Shown here in pieces: positions 26,946 through 35,824 of a stretch of DNA of 64,000 nt. The notes under the pieces were generated by a model that made no database searches, had not been told where the DNA came from, and saw only the letters and a list, made by a program, of their open reading frames with translations. Position 1 is the first letter of the stretch. Every line of letters starts with the position of its first letter. The stretch comes from Dehalococcoides mccartyi (lineage in GTDB: Bacteria; Chloroflexota; Dehalococcoidia; Dehalococcoidales; Dehalococcoidaceae): assembly GCF_001889305.1 (NCBI RefSeq), contig NZ_CP013074.1, positions 806,001-870,000 on the forward strand, given 5' to 3'. The translations under genes were made by a program, and so were the position numbers.

Positions 26946-26973
26946 TTTTTAAACAGCCAACAGGTGAGCTTAT

Positions 26974-28197
26974 TTGAAAGAGATTTTGCATTACGCCTGG
27001 ATAGAAATTATCCGCCGTCCTGCCCGCAGCATTGGCAATATGCTGGGCTACAGCTTGGCACTAGCCATTGTCGTAGTATTGTTTTCAGTGCTCAGTTTTT
27101 CTCAGGACGCCTCTACTGCGGTACTTAATTCTACCGGTACTCATTTCATAACTTATCTCCCCCAGTGCAACACCGAAGCCTGTGCTGTAGACCTGAAAGA
27201 TCCGCTTCACGAAGGTTTTATAGCCAACAATACTCCGGCAAAAGTAATTTCAGCTGATATTGTCAGCCAGATAACGGCGCTTGATACCGTCAAAGATGCC
27301 TCGGCTTTTATTCTGTTCCGTTTTTACGACGAAGCCACCGCTAAATACACTCTGGTAGCAGGTTTTGACCCTCTTAATGGCACGGCAGTTAAAACTAACT
27401 GCTGTGCCGCCGGGGATATTATCCAGGGCGAATTCCTTACCTCAACTGATACCGGGCTGGTCATGCTTGAGGAATCCTTTGCTCTGGCTGAAAACCTTCC
27501 GGTAGGTTTCCGGCTGGATATAGGCGGACAGAGCTTTCAGGTGGGGGGAATTATAAATGCGGGCATACGCCCCGGCAAAGCTGATGTCTATATGCCTATA
27601 AACGAGCTTCGCACTCTTATAAATACCCGCCTTAATACTGCTCTGCCATCAGATGCAACCAACATTATACTGGTGGAATCTGCCGGTGCAGATGTACATT
27701 ACCATGCTATAAATCAGGTAGAAGAAATAATGGGTGACCGTAGTCTGGTTTCCACTTATGCCTGTTCCAAACCAGCTTCAACCGCCATGGGCATAGGTGA
27801 AAATGGCATCTGGCTGATTTCAGGTATTTTGCTTATAAGCGTAATTGCTTTAGCCTTGAAATCTGAATATTCGGCGGTACTGGAACGGCGGCGGGATATT
27901 GGTATCTTAAAAGCCATAGGCCTTAACAACAGCACTATTGTCTGGCAGATAACAGCCCAATCAGTTATACAGGCACTTATCGGAGCCGGAGCAGGTATTT
28001 TGCTGGGTATTATACTTATATACACTGTGCCGTTTGCCAGTCTCAGCGGAATTGTCAGCCAGGATACGCTGGGGATTGACTGGACGGTCACGCTGAGCGC
28101 TTTCGGTCTGGCCATAGCGGGCGGAATAATAGCCGGGATAATCCCCGCCGTAAGCGAAGCCTCAATGCGCCCGGCTGAAAGCCTGAGGGGGCTCTAG
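26974..28197 (+). CDS. ABC transporter permease, FtsX/MacB type
   Basis: A 407-residue protein with one N-terminal membrane helix (about residues 18-40), a large periplasm-side MacB-like domain (about 45-270), and three C-terminal helices forming the FtsX domain, including the ERRRDIGILKAIGLNNSTI coupling segment. The first codon is TTG with AGGTGA upstream. The next gene, two bases downstream, is the ATPase, so the pair forms a mechanotransmission-type or lipoprotein-type transporter. The cysteine-rich patches in the outer domain (CNTEAC, TNCCAA) are unusual and could form disulfides or bind metal. Confidence 0.88.
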   Translation: MKEILHYAWIEIIRRPARSIGNMLGYSLALAIVVVLFSVLSFSQDASTAVLNSTGTHFITYLPQCNTEACAVDLKDPLHEGFIANNTPAKVISADIVSQITALDTVKDASAFILFRFYDEATAKYTLVAGFDPLNGTAVKTNCCAAGDIIQGEFLTSTDTGLVMLEESFALAENLPVGFRLDIGGQSFQVGGIINAGIRPGKADVYMPINELRTLINTRLNTALPSDATNIILVESAGADVHYHAINQVEEIMGDRSLVSTYACSKPASTAMGIGENGIWLISGILLISVIALALKSEYSAVLERRRDIGILKAIGLNNSTIVWQITAQSVIQALIGAGAGILLGIILIYTVPFASLSGIVSQDTLGIDWTVTLSAFGLAIAGGIIAGIIPAVSEASMRPAESLRGL

Positions 28198-28198
28198 A

Positions 28199-28909
28199 AT
28201 GAAAAGGTCCAGCCTGGAAGCCATAAATCTTCACCGTTCTTTCCGGAAAGGTGTCCAATCCATACCCGTTTTACGGGATATCAATCTGAGGGTTGAGCCG
28301 GGTGAAGTGGTGGTTATCCGCGGCAAGAGCGGGGCAGGTAAGTCCGTTCTCCTCTGGATATTATCCGGTTTAGACAATCCGGATTCAGGAAAGGTGCTTT
28401 TTGACGGGCGGGAATTAAATACACTTAGCAATTCGCAACGCTCTGAACTCCGCCGAAGCCGCCTGGGCATTATTTTCCAGAATTTTAATCTGATTGGTTC
28501 GTGGAATACATATGAAAACGTGGCAATCGCCTTACGTAATTCAGCGCTTTCAACGCTTGAAAAATCAGAGCGGATTCACCGTATTTTAGCGGATTTGGGA
28601 CTATCAGACAGGCTTCAAAATCTGCCCTCAGAGCTAAGCATCGGGCAGCAGCAAAGGGTGGCTATTGCCCGGACAATGGCCGCCAAACCCGAAATAATAC
28701 TGGCAGATGAGCCCACCGGTGATGTAGACCCCGAAACAGGGGCTGAAATAATAGAGATGCTGCTTTCACCTGTAAAAGCAGGTAAAGCCGGGTTGGTAGT
28801 AGCTACCCACGGCAATTTCCCGCTAGCGGTTGCTACCAGGGTATATACTCTAAGCGATGGTGTTTTAATACCGTTTGAACCTTCTACTGCCCCCGCTGCT
28901 CAATCCTGA
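28199..28909 (+). CDS. ABC transporter ATP-binding protein, LolD/MacB type
   Basis: A 236-residue ATPase with Walker A GKSGAGKSVLL, signature LSIGQQQRVAIA (usual LSGGQ), Walker B IILADEPTGDVD and the H-loop ATHG. It follows its FtsX-type permease after one base. The substrate is unknown. The TGA stop at 28907 is also part of an extended -10 promoter element for the next gene. Confidence 0.92.
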   Translation: MKRSSLEAINLHRSFRKGVQSIPVLRDINLRVEPGEVVVIRGKSGAGKSVLLWILSGLDNPDSGKVLFDGRELNTLSNSQRSELRRSRLGIIFQNFNLIGSWNTYENVAIALRNSALSTLEKSERIHRILADLGLSDRLQNLPSELSIGQQQRVAIARTMAAKPEIILADEPTGDVDPETGAEIIEMLLSPVKAGKAGLVVATHGNFPLAVATRVYTLSDGVLIPFEPSTAPAAQS

Positions 28910-28915
28910 TATAAT
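28907..28915 (+). promoter_or_regulatory. Extended -10 promoter of hemW, giving a leaderless mRNA
   Basis: TGATATAAT: the TGA stop of the ATPase gene supplies the TGn of an extended -10, followed by a perfect TATAAT (28910-28915). The expected start, seven bases on, is the A of the hemW ATG at 28922. No -35 is evident. Confidence 0.45.
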
Positions 28916-28921
28916 ATTCTT

Positions 28922-30058
28922 ATGACTGAAAACAGCCTTGCTTTGTATATGCATTTCCCTTTTTGCCTTAAAAAATGCGGATACTGCTCGTTTGTTTCTT
29001 ATACAAATAAGCTTGAGCACATACCTGATTATGTAAACTGCCTGAAGAAAGAAATAAAGCTGCGGACAGATGGGCTTTGCTTCCACAGCCTGTATTTTGG
29101 CGGGGGCACACCCAGTCTTTTATCACCGGCGCAGATAGCAGATATCATATCCGGTATAAAGACTTCTGCCCGGATTTTACCCGATGCGGAAGTTACCTTA
29201 GAAGCAAATCCGGGTACTCTTACCCTGCAGTATCTTGAACAAATAAACCGCCTTGGCATAAACCGCTTGAGCTTGGGTATCCAAAGTTTTTCAGATGTAG
29301 AACTGGCAGTGCTGGGGCGTTTGCATAATACCACCCAGGCACAGGATGTATACAAAAAAGCCCGAGCCGCCGGTTTTGACAATATAAACCTTGACCTTAT
29401 TTATGGCCTGCCCCATTCTACTCCTCTTTCTTTTAAGACCAATCTCAATGAAGTGCTGAAACTGGCACCGGAGCATATTTCACTCTATGGTCTGACTTTG
29501 GAGGAAGACACCCCTATGTATCTGCAGGTACAAAAAGGGTTATTGCCCTTTATGGATTCTGAAATTGCCGCTGACCAGTATCAGCTGGCTGAAGAAATGC
29601 TGGATAATGCCGGATACCGTCATTATGAGATATCCAACTGGGCTAAACCGGGATACCAAAGCCTCCATAACCTCACCTACTGGCAAAACAGGCCATATCT
29701 GGGTTTGGGTGTAGCAGGGCATTCATTTTTTCAAAATTGCCGTACAGCTAATGATATAAATCTTGATGAGTATTTATTCTGCTGGCAGAATAATTGTCCT
29801 CCTAAGCCATCTGAAAATATATATGTAGACTTGGCTAATCAGCTGGCGGAAACTATCATACTGGGTCTTCGGTTGGACAACGGGGTAAGTGCCGAATATG
29901 TGGAAAACCGTTTCGGCCCGTGCGTTATGGATGTGTATTATCCCCAGATTCAGGAATGTGTTGAGCTTGGGCTCTTGGAAGAACATGACAGATGTATCCG
30001 CTTGACACCTAGAGGCCGTTTGCTTTCTAACGAGGTTTTCTGGCGTTTCTTGCCTTAA
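28922..30058 (+). CDS. hemW: HemW-like radical SAM protein (coproporphyrinogen III oxidase-like)
   Basis: A 378-residue radical SAM protein with the CxxxCxxC cluster motif (CLKKCGYC, residues 15-22), the GGGTPSLL SAM-binding segment, and a C-terminal HemN_C-like domain. It lacks the long N-terminal region of true HemN. HemW proteins bind heme and deliver it to membrane heme proteins; many are mis-annotated as coproporphyrinogen dehydrogenase. No other heme genes are nearby. It precedes lepA, a common pairing in bacteria. Confidence 0.88.
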   Translation: MTENSLALYMHFPFCLKKCGYCSFVSYTNKLEHIPDYVNCLKKEIKLRTDGLCFHSLYFGGGTPSLLSPAQIADIISGIKTSARILPDAEVTLEANPGTLTLQYLEQINRLGINRLSLGIQSFSDVELAVLGRLHNTTQAQDVYKKARAAGFDNINLDLIYGLPHSTPLSFKTNLNEVLKLAPEHISLYGLTLEEDTPMYLQVQKGLLPFMDSEIAADQYQLAEEMLDNAGYRHYEISNWAKPGYQSLHNLTYWQNRPYLGLGVAGHSFFQNCRTANDINLDEYLFCWQNNCPPKPSENIYVDLANQLAETIILGLRLDNGVSAEYVENRFGPCVMDVYYPQIQECVELGLLEEHDRCIRLTPRGRLLSNEVFWRFLP

Positions 30059-30119
30059 AGATTAAAATACGCTAATTTATATATTCAGCAATCACAAGCA
30101 TATAGTTAAAGTTGGTGAT

Positions 30120-31937
30120 ATGAGTCAATCCAGTGTAAGAAATTTCTGCATTATTGCCCATATAGATCACGGCAAGTCCACTCTGGCTGACCGTTTGATA
30201 GAGATGACCGGTACTCTTCGGCGTGACGAAATGTGCGAACAGGTTATGGACAGTATGGAGCTTGAGCGTGAGCGCGGCATAACCATAAAAGCCAAGGCTA
30301 TCCGTCTGCGTTATATCTCGAAGAACAATCAGGAATACCGCCTGAATCTTATAGACACTCCCGGACACGTGGATTTTTCTTATGAAGTTTCACGGACTAT
30401 TGCCGCTTGTGAAGGGGCTATCCTTGTCATAGACGCAACTCAAGGCATTCAGGCCCAAACCCTGGCAAACGTTTACCTTGCAATAGAGTACAATCTGGAA
30501 ATTATTCCGGTTATTAATAAAATCGACCTGCCCGGGGCTGATATCCCGCGGGTAATGGGTGAAATTAAAAGTGTATTGGGTTACGATGAAGATTCCGTAA
30601 TCCAAATCAGTGCAAAATTGGGTTTGGGCGTACCGGAATTGCTGGAAGCTATTGTAACCAGAGTGCCTGCCCCCAAGGGTAATGCTAATCTGCCTCTGCG
30701 GGCGCTTATATTTGATTCACATTATGACCCATACAAAGGTGTGGTTGCCTATTTGCGGGTAGCCGACGGTAATATAAACAAGGGTGATGACCTGCGCCTG
30801 ATGGGACAAGGCACAGAATTCAAAGTGCTTGAAGCCGGATATTTTGCCCCTGCCCAGGTAGCTGCTTTGAGGCTTGATGTAGGTGATGTAGGTTATATAG
30901 CCACCGGGCTTAAGTCTGTAGGTGAATGCCGAGTGGGTGATACAGTGACACTGCAGCATGGGGGTGCAACCCAGCCGCTTATTGGTTATCATCCGGCCAA
31001 AGCCATGGTCTTTGCCGGCATCTATCCCACCCAGACAGATGACTATCACGAACTGCGTGAAGCTATGGAAAAGCTAAGCCTGAATGATGCTTCACTATCT
31101 TCTGAACCGGAATCCAGCCCGCTTTTAGGTCACGGATTCCGCTGCGGTTTCTTGGGGCTGCTCCATCTGGATATAATAGTTGAAAGGCTGGAACGTGAAT
31201 TTAACCTTTCACTGGTAGTAACCTCCCCCGGTGTCAGCCTGACAGTCACCCGTACCAGCGGTGAAGTCCTTACAGTCGTAAACCCAAATGAAATGCCTTT
31301 GCCACACGAAATAGCCCGTATTGAAGAGCCGTGGGTTTCGGTGGTGATTATAACCCCTTCAAAATATATCGGTACGGTTATGGATTTAGTCCGGGAAAAT
31401 TACGGCGTTTATAAAAATACCGAGTATCTGGGGCAGCTGGCCATGAGTGAGCTTGGGCAGCGGGTACAGCTTCATTACGATATGCCTCTGCGCTCCATAC
31501 TCACCACTTTTCATGACCAACTGAAAAGCCGCACTCAGGGTTATGCCTCATTGGACTACGAGTTTATCGGCTACCGCGATGCTCATCTTTCCAAGATAGA
31601 CGTTCTGGTGAATGATGTACCGGTAGATGCTTTCAGCCGTATTATTCCTCCGGATAAAGCTCATGAAATAGGTGAAGCACTGGTAAAGAAGCTGAAGGAA
31701 ATGATACCCAGACAGCTATATCAAGTCACTCTTCAGGCGGCTATCGGCAGTAAAATTGTGGCACGGGCTGACATATCTGCCAAACGCAAAGATGTAATTG
31801 CCAAGTGTTACGGCGGTGATATTACCCGTAAACGTAAACTTCTGGATAAACAGAAGGAAGGCAAGAAGAAAATGCGTCAAATTGGCAAAGTGGAAGTGCC
31901 AAAAGAAGCATTTTTAAGTGTCCTGAAACTTCAATAA
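30120..31937 (+). CDS. lepA: Elongation factor 4
   Basis: A 605-residue translational GTPase. G1 is AHIDHGKSTLADRL, G2 the RGITIKAKA region, G3 DTPGHVD, G4 NKIDLPGA, and domains II, III and V plus the LepA-specific C-terminal domain ending KKMRQIGKVEVPKEAF are present. It acts on the ribosome, promoting back-translocation or initiation-stage assembly depending on the study. The ATG at 30120 has GGTGAT before it. It follows hemW by 61 bases. Confidence 0.97.
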   Translation: MSQSSVRNFCIIAHIDHGKSTLADRLIEMTGTLRRDEMCEQVMDSMELERERGITIKAKAIRLRYISKNNQEYRLNLIDTPGHVDFSYEVSRTIAACEGAILVIDATQGIQAQTLANVYLAIEYNLEIIPVINKIDLPGADIPRVMGEIKSVLGYDEDSVIQISAKLGLGVPELLEAIVTRVPAPKGNANLPLRALIFDSHYDPYKGVVAYLRVADGNINKGDDLRLMGQGTEFKVLEAGYFAPAQVAALRLDVGDVGYIATGLKSVGECRVGDTVTLQHGGATQPLIGYHPAKAMVFAGIYPTQTDDYHELREAMEKLSLNDASLSSEPESSPLLGHGFRCGFLGLLHLDIIVERLEREFNLSLVVTSPGVSLTVTRTSGEVLTVVNPNEMPLPHEIARIEEPWVSVVIITPSKYIGTVMDLVRENYGVYKNTEYLGQLAMSELGQRVQLHYDMPLRSILTTFHDQLKSRTQGYASLDYEFIGYRDAHLSKIDVLVNDVPVDAFSRIIPPDKAHEIGEALVKKLKEMIPRQLYQVTLQAAIGSKIVARADISAKRKDVIAKCYGGDITRKRKLLDKQKEGKKKMRQIGKVEVPKEAFLSVLKLQ

Positions 31938-31951
31938 TTTGCTATTTTGCC

Positions 31952-31980
31952 TTGCCAAAGGGCAATTAGTGTGTTACAAT
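31952..31980 (+). promoter_or_regulatory. Promoter of the Ech-type hydrogenase operon
   Basis: TTGCCA (31952-31957), 17 bases, TACAAT (31975-31980). The predicted leader is about 90 bases and contains a long imperfect hairpin. Confidence 0.6.
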
Positions 31981-31993
31981 ACCGCCACTTAAG

Positions 31994-32050
31994 CTACTTT
32001 CGGGTATTCTATTGTCTTTTGTATACGTATGTTTTCGTGCCCGTAAGTAG
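31994..32050 (+). promoter_or_regulatory. Hairpin in the leader of the hydrogenase operon
   Basis: Arms CTACTTTCGGG (31994-32004) and CCCGTAAGTAG (32040-32050) pair at 10 of 11 positions around a 35-base loop. It has no U-run, so it is not a terminator; it may stabilise the mRNA or bind a regulator. Confidence 0.4.
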
Positions 32051-32076
32051 ACATTACTAAAAAGGAAGATTAGATT

Positions 32077-34023
32077 TTGGCCATTAGTCTTATTGCTATT
32101 GCCGTTCTCTTCCCCTTTGCAGCCGGCTTGATTTGTCTGTTTCTGAAAAACACCCTTCTCCGGTCTGGGCTTGTTGCCTCCTCTGCTATTGTGCTTATTT
32201 CCAGCTCTATTCTGTTGTTTTCACAGGGTGGTTTACCTATTGAATACAGTCCCGCCCACCAGTGGGATAGTATTATTTTGATATTGGACTATGTTTTGCT
32301 GGCGTTCTTCTTGTTTGTGGGCGTCAAAGATATTATTAAGAACGGTTGGAGTGCCAGAGGTATTCTAACTTCCGGTTTGGTGCTTTCACAGATAATCCTA
32401 CTCGGTCTATTTGAGTTTGTTTGGGCACCTGCCGTTCCGCTTTCTTCAGAACCGGCTTTTTTTATTGATCAGCTCTCTATTATCATGTGCCTTATTATTT
32501 CCATTATCGGTTCGCTTATACTTCTTTACGCAATCAAATATATGAAAGATCATGAGCATCATCAGCATCTTGGCATCACCCGCCAGCCCCGTTTCTTTTT
32601 CTTTATGACCATACTGCTGGGTGCTATGAACGGCATTGTCTTTTCTGATAACCTTCTCTGGATATACTTTTTCTGGGAAATAACTACTTTATGTTGTTTT
32701 GCCCTGATCGGACATGAACAAACCAAAGAATCTATAAATAATGCGTTCCGGGCATTGTGGATGAATCTGATAGGCGGTCTAGGTTTTGTGCTGGCTATCA
32801 TTTATGTCTTTACAAATTATGACAGCATCTCCCTGCAAGCCTTGATAACCAACCCGGCCATAGCCATGGCACCTCTTTTCTTCCTGTTTATAGCCGCTTT
32901 CACCAAAGCAGCCCAGGTACCGTTTCAAGGCTGGCTTTTGGGAGCAATGGTGGCACCGGTGCCTGTTTCTGCTTTACTTCACTCCTCCACCATGGTCAAA
33001 GCGGGCATTTACCTTTCTATCCGTTTGGCACCGTCTATTACCGATACTGCTTTGGCTACTTTAATTGCCCTGTTCGGGGCATTTACCTTTATGGTAACTG
33101 CCATTATGGCCATAAGCCAGCGTGAATCCAAGAAAGTTTTGGCCTACTCCACCATTTCAAACCTTGGGCTGATTATAATGTGCGTAGGTATAAATACTCC
33201 TTTGGCAATTACTGCTGCCATTGTGCTCACCATTTTTCATGCCATATCTAAAGCGCTGCTCTTTATGTGTGTAGGCGTTATAGACCACTCTATGGGCAGT
33301 CGAGACATTGAAGATATGGAAGGCCTGGTACGCCGTTATCCTTTGATAGCCGGCATAACAGTTGCCGGTATTCTCTCAATGATGCTGGTGCCTTTTGGTA
33401 TGCTGCTGGGTAAATGGGCTGCCATAGAGGCTACTTCAGCTATGTCAGGGTTTATTTCGCCGCTGGTGTTCCTGCTGCTGGTTATAGGTTCGGCGGCTAC
33501 TACCGTTTTCTGGGTGAAATGGCTGGGGCGTTTTTTCAGTGTAACACCTGGAATTGTGAAAATACGTTTTGAACGTTTTTCATTTTTATATCACAGCCCT
33601 TTACTGATGTTGCTGGCTTTTGCCGGAGTGTTCAGTATAGGGGTGATATCCTTCTATGAAAGCTTTATTTTACCGGCTGTAACTGCTTTCTATCCGAATG
33701 TCATTGACACTTCAAATGGATTTTTTGGAAGTGCCGCAGGTTTATTTACCGCCTGGCCGCTTTTTATCCTGCTGGCCATAGCCATTATACTGGTGCCGGT
33801 TTTATTTAAACCCAAAACTAAAAACCTCAGCACTGCCTATATGTGCGGTGAAAATGTAAGCACTTCAGCTGACAGCTTTTATTCTGTAGCTGATGGTGAA
33901 ACTAAACTAAAGCTGGGGTCTATGTATCTTGACACCCAGTTTGCCAATTCCCATCTGGATACCGGGCTAAAAATAGTTGGCCTTTTGATACTGGTTAGTA
34001 TGCTGGTAGTGGTGCTGATATGA
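32077..34023 (+). CDS. echA: Ech-type hydrogenase membrane subunit, NuoL/antiporter-like
   Basis: A 648-residue, strongly hydrophobic protein with about 15 membrane helices. It contains the antiporter-family core TKAAQVPFQGWLLGAMVAPVPVSALLHSSTMVKAG at about residues 278-312, with the lysines and histidine of the proton channel of NuoL/M/N and EchA/HyfB. It is the ion-translocating arm of the membrane hydrogenase. The start is TTG at 32077 with AGGAAG upstream. The last four bases overlap the next gene. It is the only antiporter-like subunit in the operon, as in Ech hydrogenases. Confidence 0.9.
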   Translation: MAISLIAIAVLFPFAAGLICLFLKNTLLRSGLVASSAIVLISSSILLFSQGGLPIEYSPAHQWDSIILILDYVLLAFFLFVGVKDIIKNGWSARGILTSGLVLSQIILLGLFEFVWAPAVPLSSEPAFFIDQLSIIMCLIISIIGSLILLYAIKYMKDHEHHQHLGITRQPRFFFFMTILLGAMNGIVFSDNLLWIYFFWEITTLCCFALIGHEQTKESINNAFRALWMNLIGGLGFVLAIIYVFTNYDSISLQALITNPAIAMAPLFFLFIAAFTKAAQVPFQGWLLGAMVAPVPVSALLHSSTMVKAGIYLSIRLAPSITDTALATLIALFGAFTFMVTAIMAISQRESKKVLAYSTISNLGLIIMCVGINTPLAITAAIVLTIFHAISKALLFMCVGVIDHSMGSRDIEDMEGLVRRYPLIAGITVAGILSMMLVPFGMLLGKWAAIEATSAMSGFISPLVFLLLVIGSAATTVFWVKWLGRFFSVTPGIVKIRFERFSFLYHSPLLMLLAFAGVFSIGVISFYESFILPAVTAFYPNVIDTSNGFFGSAAGLFTAWPLFILLAIAIILVPVLFKPKTKNLSTAYMCGENVSTSADSFYSVADGETKLKLGSMYLDTQFANSHLDTGLKIVGLLILVSMLVVVLI

Positions 34024-34868
34024 ACGAATGGTTGCTGGTTGCCCTAGCCCTGGTTTTGCCCCCGGTACTCGGCAGTTTGCTTCGCGGGTTTGACCGTATA
34101 TTAACTGCCCGCATGCAGGGAAGATTCGGGCCGCCTTTGCTTCAGCCTATCTACGATACTATCAAGCTGCTTGCCAAACGCCGCATGATTACTGGCCGTA
34201 TGCAGGCCGTTGGTTCTATAGGTTACCTGCTGTTTATCATGGCGGCTACAGTCATGTTTTTCCTCGGCCAAGACCTGCTGCTGATTGTACTGGTGCTGGG
34301 TGTGGCAGACGTATTTCTGGTTGTGGGTGCTTTTGCCACCCGTTCCCCGTACAGCCAGATTGGTGCCAACCGTGAGCTTCTGCAGATACTTTCTTATGAA
34401 CCTATCTTGATTATAATGGCTATCGAGCTTTATGTTGCTAACGGCAGTTTCATGATTTCCGAAATAGACCAGCCCTTGCTGCCCTCATTGTGGCCCATAT
34501 TGCTCACCCTGGTTCTGGTACTGGTTATTCTTATGCGTAAATCCCCGTTTGATATATCTTCTTCGGAACATGCCCATCAAGAACTGGTGAAAGGTGTATT
34601 TACCGAATATTCAGGCATTCACCTTGGGCTTATAGAAATTGCTCATATGTACGAACTGATACTGGTACTGGGATTTATCTCTCTCATGTGGCTTCCGGGT
34701 ATTGTGCCCGGCGTTGCCCTGGCACTGGGTTGCTGGTTTTTGGTGCTGGTGATTGACAATATTACAGCCCGTCTTACCTGGTCGTCCATGCTCAAAATAT
34801 CATGGATGTTCGGGCTGGGTTTGGCGTTGGTTAACCTTATCGGACTTTCAGTACTGGGAGGGGCATAA
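34020..34868 (+). CDS. echB: Ech-type hydrogenase membrane subunit, NuoH-like
   Basis: A 282-residue membrane protein with about seven or eight helices, the NuoH/EchB/HycD family. It shows LQPIYDTIKLLAKRRMITGR near the N-terminus and the acidic loop HQELVKGVFTEYSGIHLGLIEIAHMYE (about residues 187-213) that corresponds to the NuoH loop coupling electron transfer to proton movement. It anchors the hydrogenase small and large subunits. It overlaps echA by four bases (ATGA). Confidence 0.92.
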   Translation: MNEWLLVALALVLPPVLGSLLRGFDRILTARMQGRFGPPLLQPIYDTIKLLAKRRMITGRMQAVGSIGYLLFIMAATVMFFLGQDLLLIVLVLGVADVFLVVGAFATRSPYSQIGANRELLQILSYEPILIIMAIELYVANGSFMISEIDQPLLPSLWPILLTLVLVLVILMRKSPFDISSSEHAHQELVKGVFTEYSGIHLGLIEIAHMYELILVLGFISLMWLPGIVPGVALALGCWFLVLVIDNITARLTWSSMLKISWMFGLGLALVNLIGLSVLGGA

Positions 34869-35336
34869 TTGGATTTTGTTACAAAGTCCCAGATAAAATC
34901 ACCTTGGCTGCTCCATTTTGATTGCGGCAGTTGCAATGGGTGTGATATTGAAATACTGGCCTGCCTTACCCCTATTTATGATGTTGAACGTTTCGGCATT
35001 GTAAACATGGGAAACCCCAAACACTCGGATGTACTTCTGGTAACCGGCCCCGCCAATAAACGTAATTACCGTGTTTTACAAAACTTGTATCAGCAAATGC
35101 CTGACCCAAAAGTAGTTATTGTTATAGGCACTTGCGGTTGCAGCGGCGGTGTTTTTCATAACTGTCCGAATATACTGGGCGGTGTAGATAAGGTAATACC
35201 TGTAGATGTTTATGTCCCCGGCTGTGCCGCCAGACCAGAAGCCATTATAGACGGTGTGGTTATGGGACTTGGCAAGCTGGCTGAGAAAAAAGCTAAAGCC
35301 AAAGCCGATGCCAAATGTGAGGAACAGCATGTGTAA
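34869..35336 (+). CDS. echC: Ech-type hydrogenase small subunit, NuoB-like
   Basis: A 155-residue protein with four conserved cysteines for the proximal [4Fe-4S] cluster: two in DCGSCNGCDIE (about residues 19-25), one in GTCGCSGG and one in PGCAARPEAI. This is the electron-transfer partner of the NiFe subunit. The start codon is TTG, overlapping none of echB but directly following its TAA. The Lys/Ala-rich tail (AEKKAKAKADAKCEEQ) is an unusual extension. The next gene starts inside its last codons. Confidence 0.92.
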   Translation: MDFVTKSQIKSPWLLHFDCGSCNGCDIEILACLTPIYDVERFGIVNMGNPKHSDVLLVTGPANKRNYRVLQNLYQQMPDPKVVIVIGTCGCSGGVFHNCPNILGGVDKVIPVDVYVPGCAARPEAIIDGVVMGLGKLAEKKAKAKADAKCEEQHV

Positions 35337-35814
35337 TTGTGAGACTAAAACACCTGAGGTTATTGACTTGTCCAAGCTGGACAATATCCTTGACGGTTAC
35401 CGTGATAAAGCTGATATGCTTATTCAGGTGCTCTTAAAAATTCAAAAAGAATACAACTGGCTTCCCAAAGAGGCTTTGTATAAAGTAAGCCAAATCCTGA
35501 ATGTACCTGTGAATAGGGTTTATCATGTAGCCACTTTCTATAAACTTTTCAGCGTAATACCCAAAGGCAAGCACAATGTAAGTGTCTGCGTGGGTACTGC
35601 TTGCCACGTATTTGGTGCACCCAAGATACTTGACCGCCTGGAGAAATCACTGGGTATAAAAGCCGGCGAAACTACTCCTGACCTTAAGTTCTCTCTTGAA
35701 ACGGTAAACTGTCTGGGTTGCTGTGCTTTAGGGCCGGTTGTGGTGGTTGACGGCCATTATCATGGCAAGTTGCCTACCGCCGATGCTGAAAAAATATTGG
35801 CAGACTACGATTAG
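35329..35814 (+). CDS. NuoE-like [2Fe-2S] subunit in the hydrogenase operon
   Basis: A 161-residue protein of the NuoE/HymA/HndA family. It has an N-terminal helical domain (LIQVLLKIQKEYNWLPKEALYKVSQ ... VYHVATFYKLF) and a thioredoxin-like [2Fe-2S] domain with CVGTACHVFG and CLGCCALGP. These proteins normally sit beside NuoF to relay electrons from NADH. The start chosen is ATG 35329, with GAGGAACAGC upstream, overlapping echC by eight bases; the frame is open further upstream but would run through echC. Four extra N-terminal Cys/Glu-rich residues (MCNC) are odd. Confidence 0.92.
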   Translation: MCNCETKTPEVIDLSKLDNILDGYRDKADMLIQVLLKIQKEYNWLPKEALYKVSQILNVPVNRVYHVATFYKLFSVIPKGKHNVSVCVGTACHVFGAPKILDRLEKSLGIKAGETTPDLKFSLETVNCLGCCALGPVVVVDGHYHGKLPTADAEKILADYD

Positions 35815-35824
35815 TTAGGAGCAT

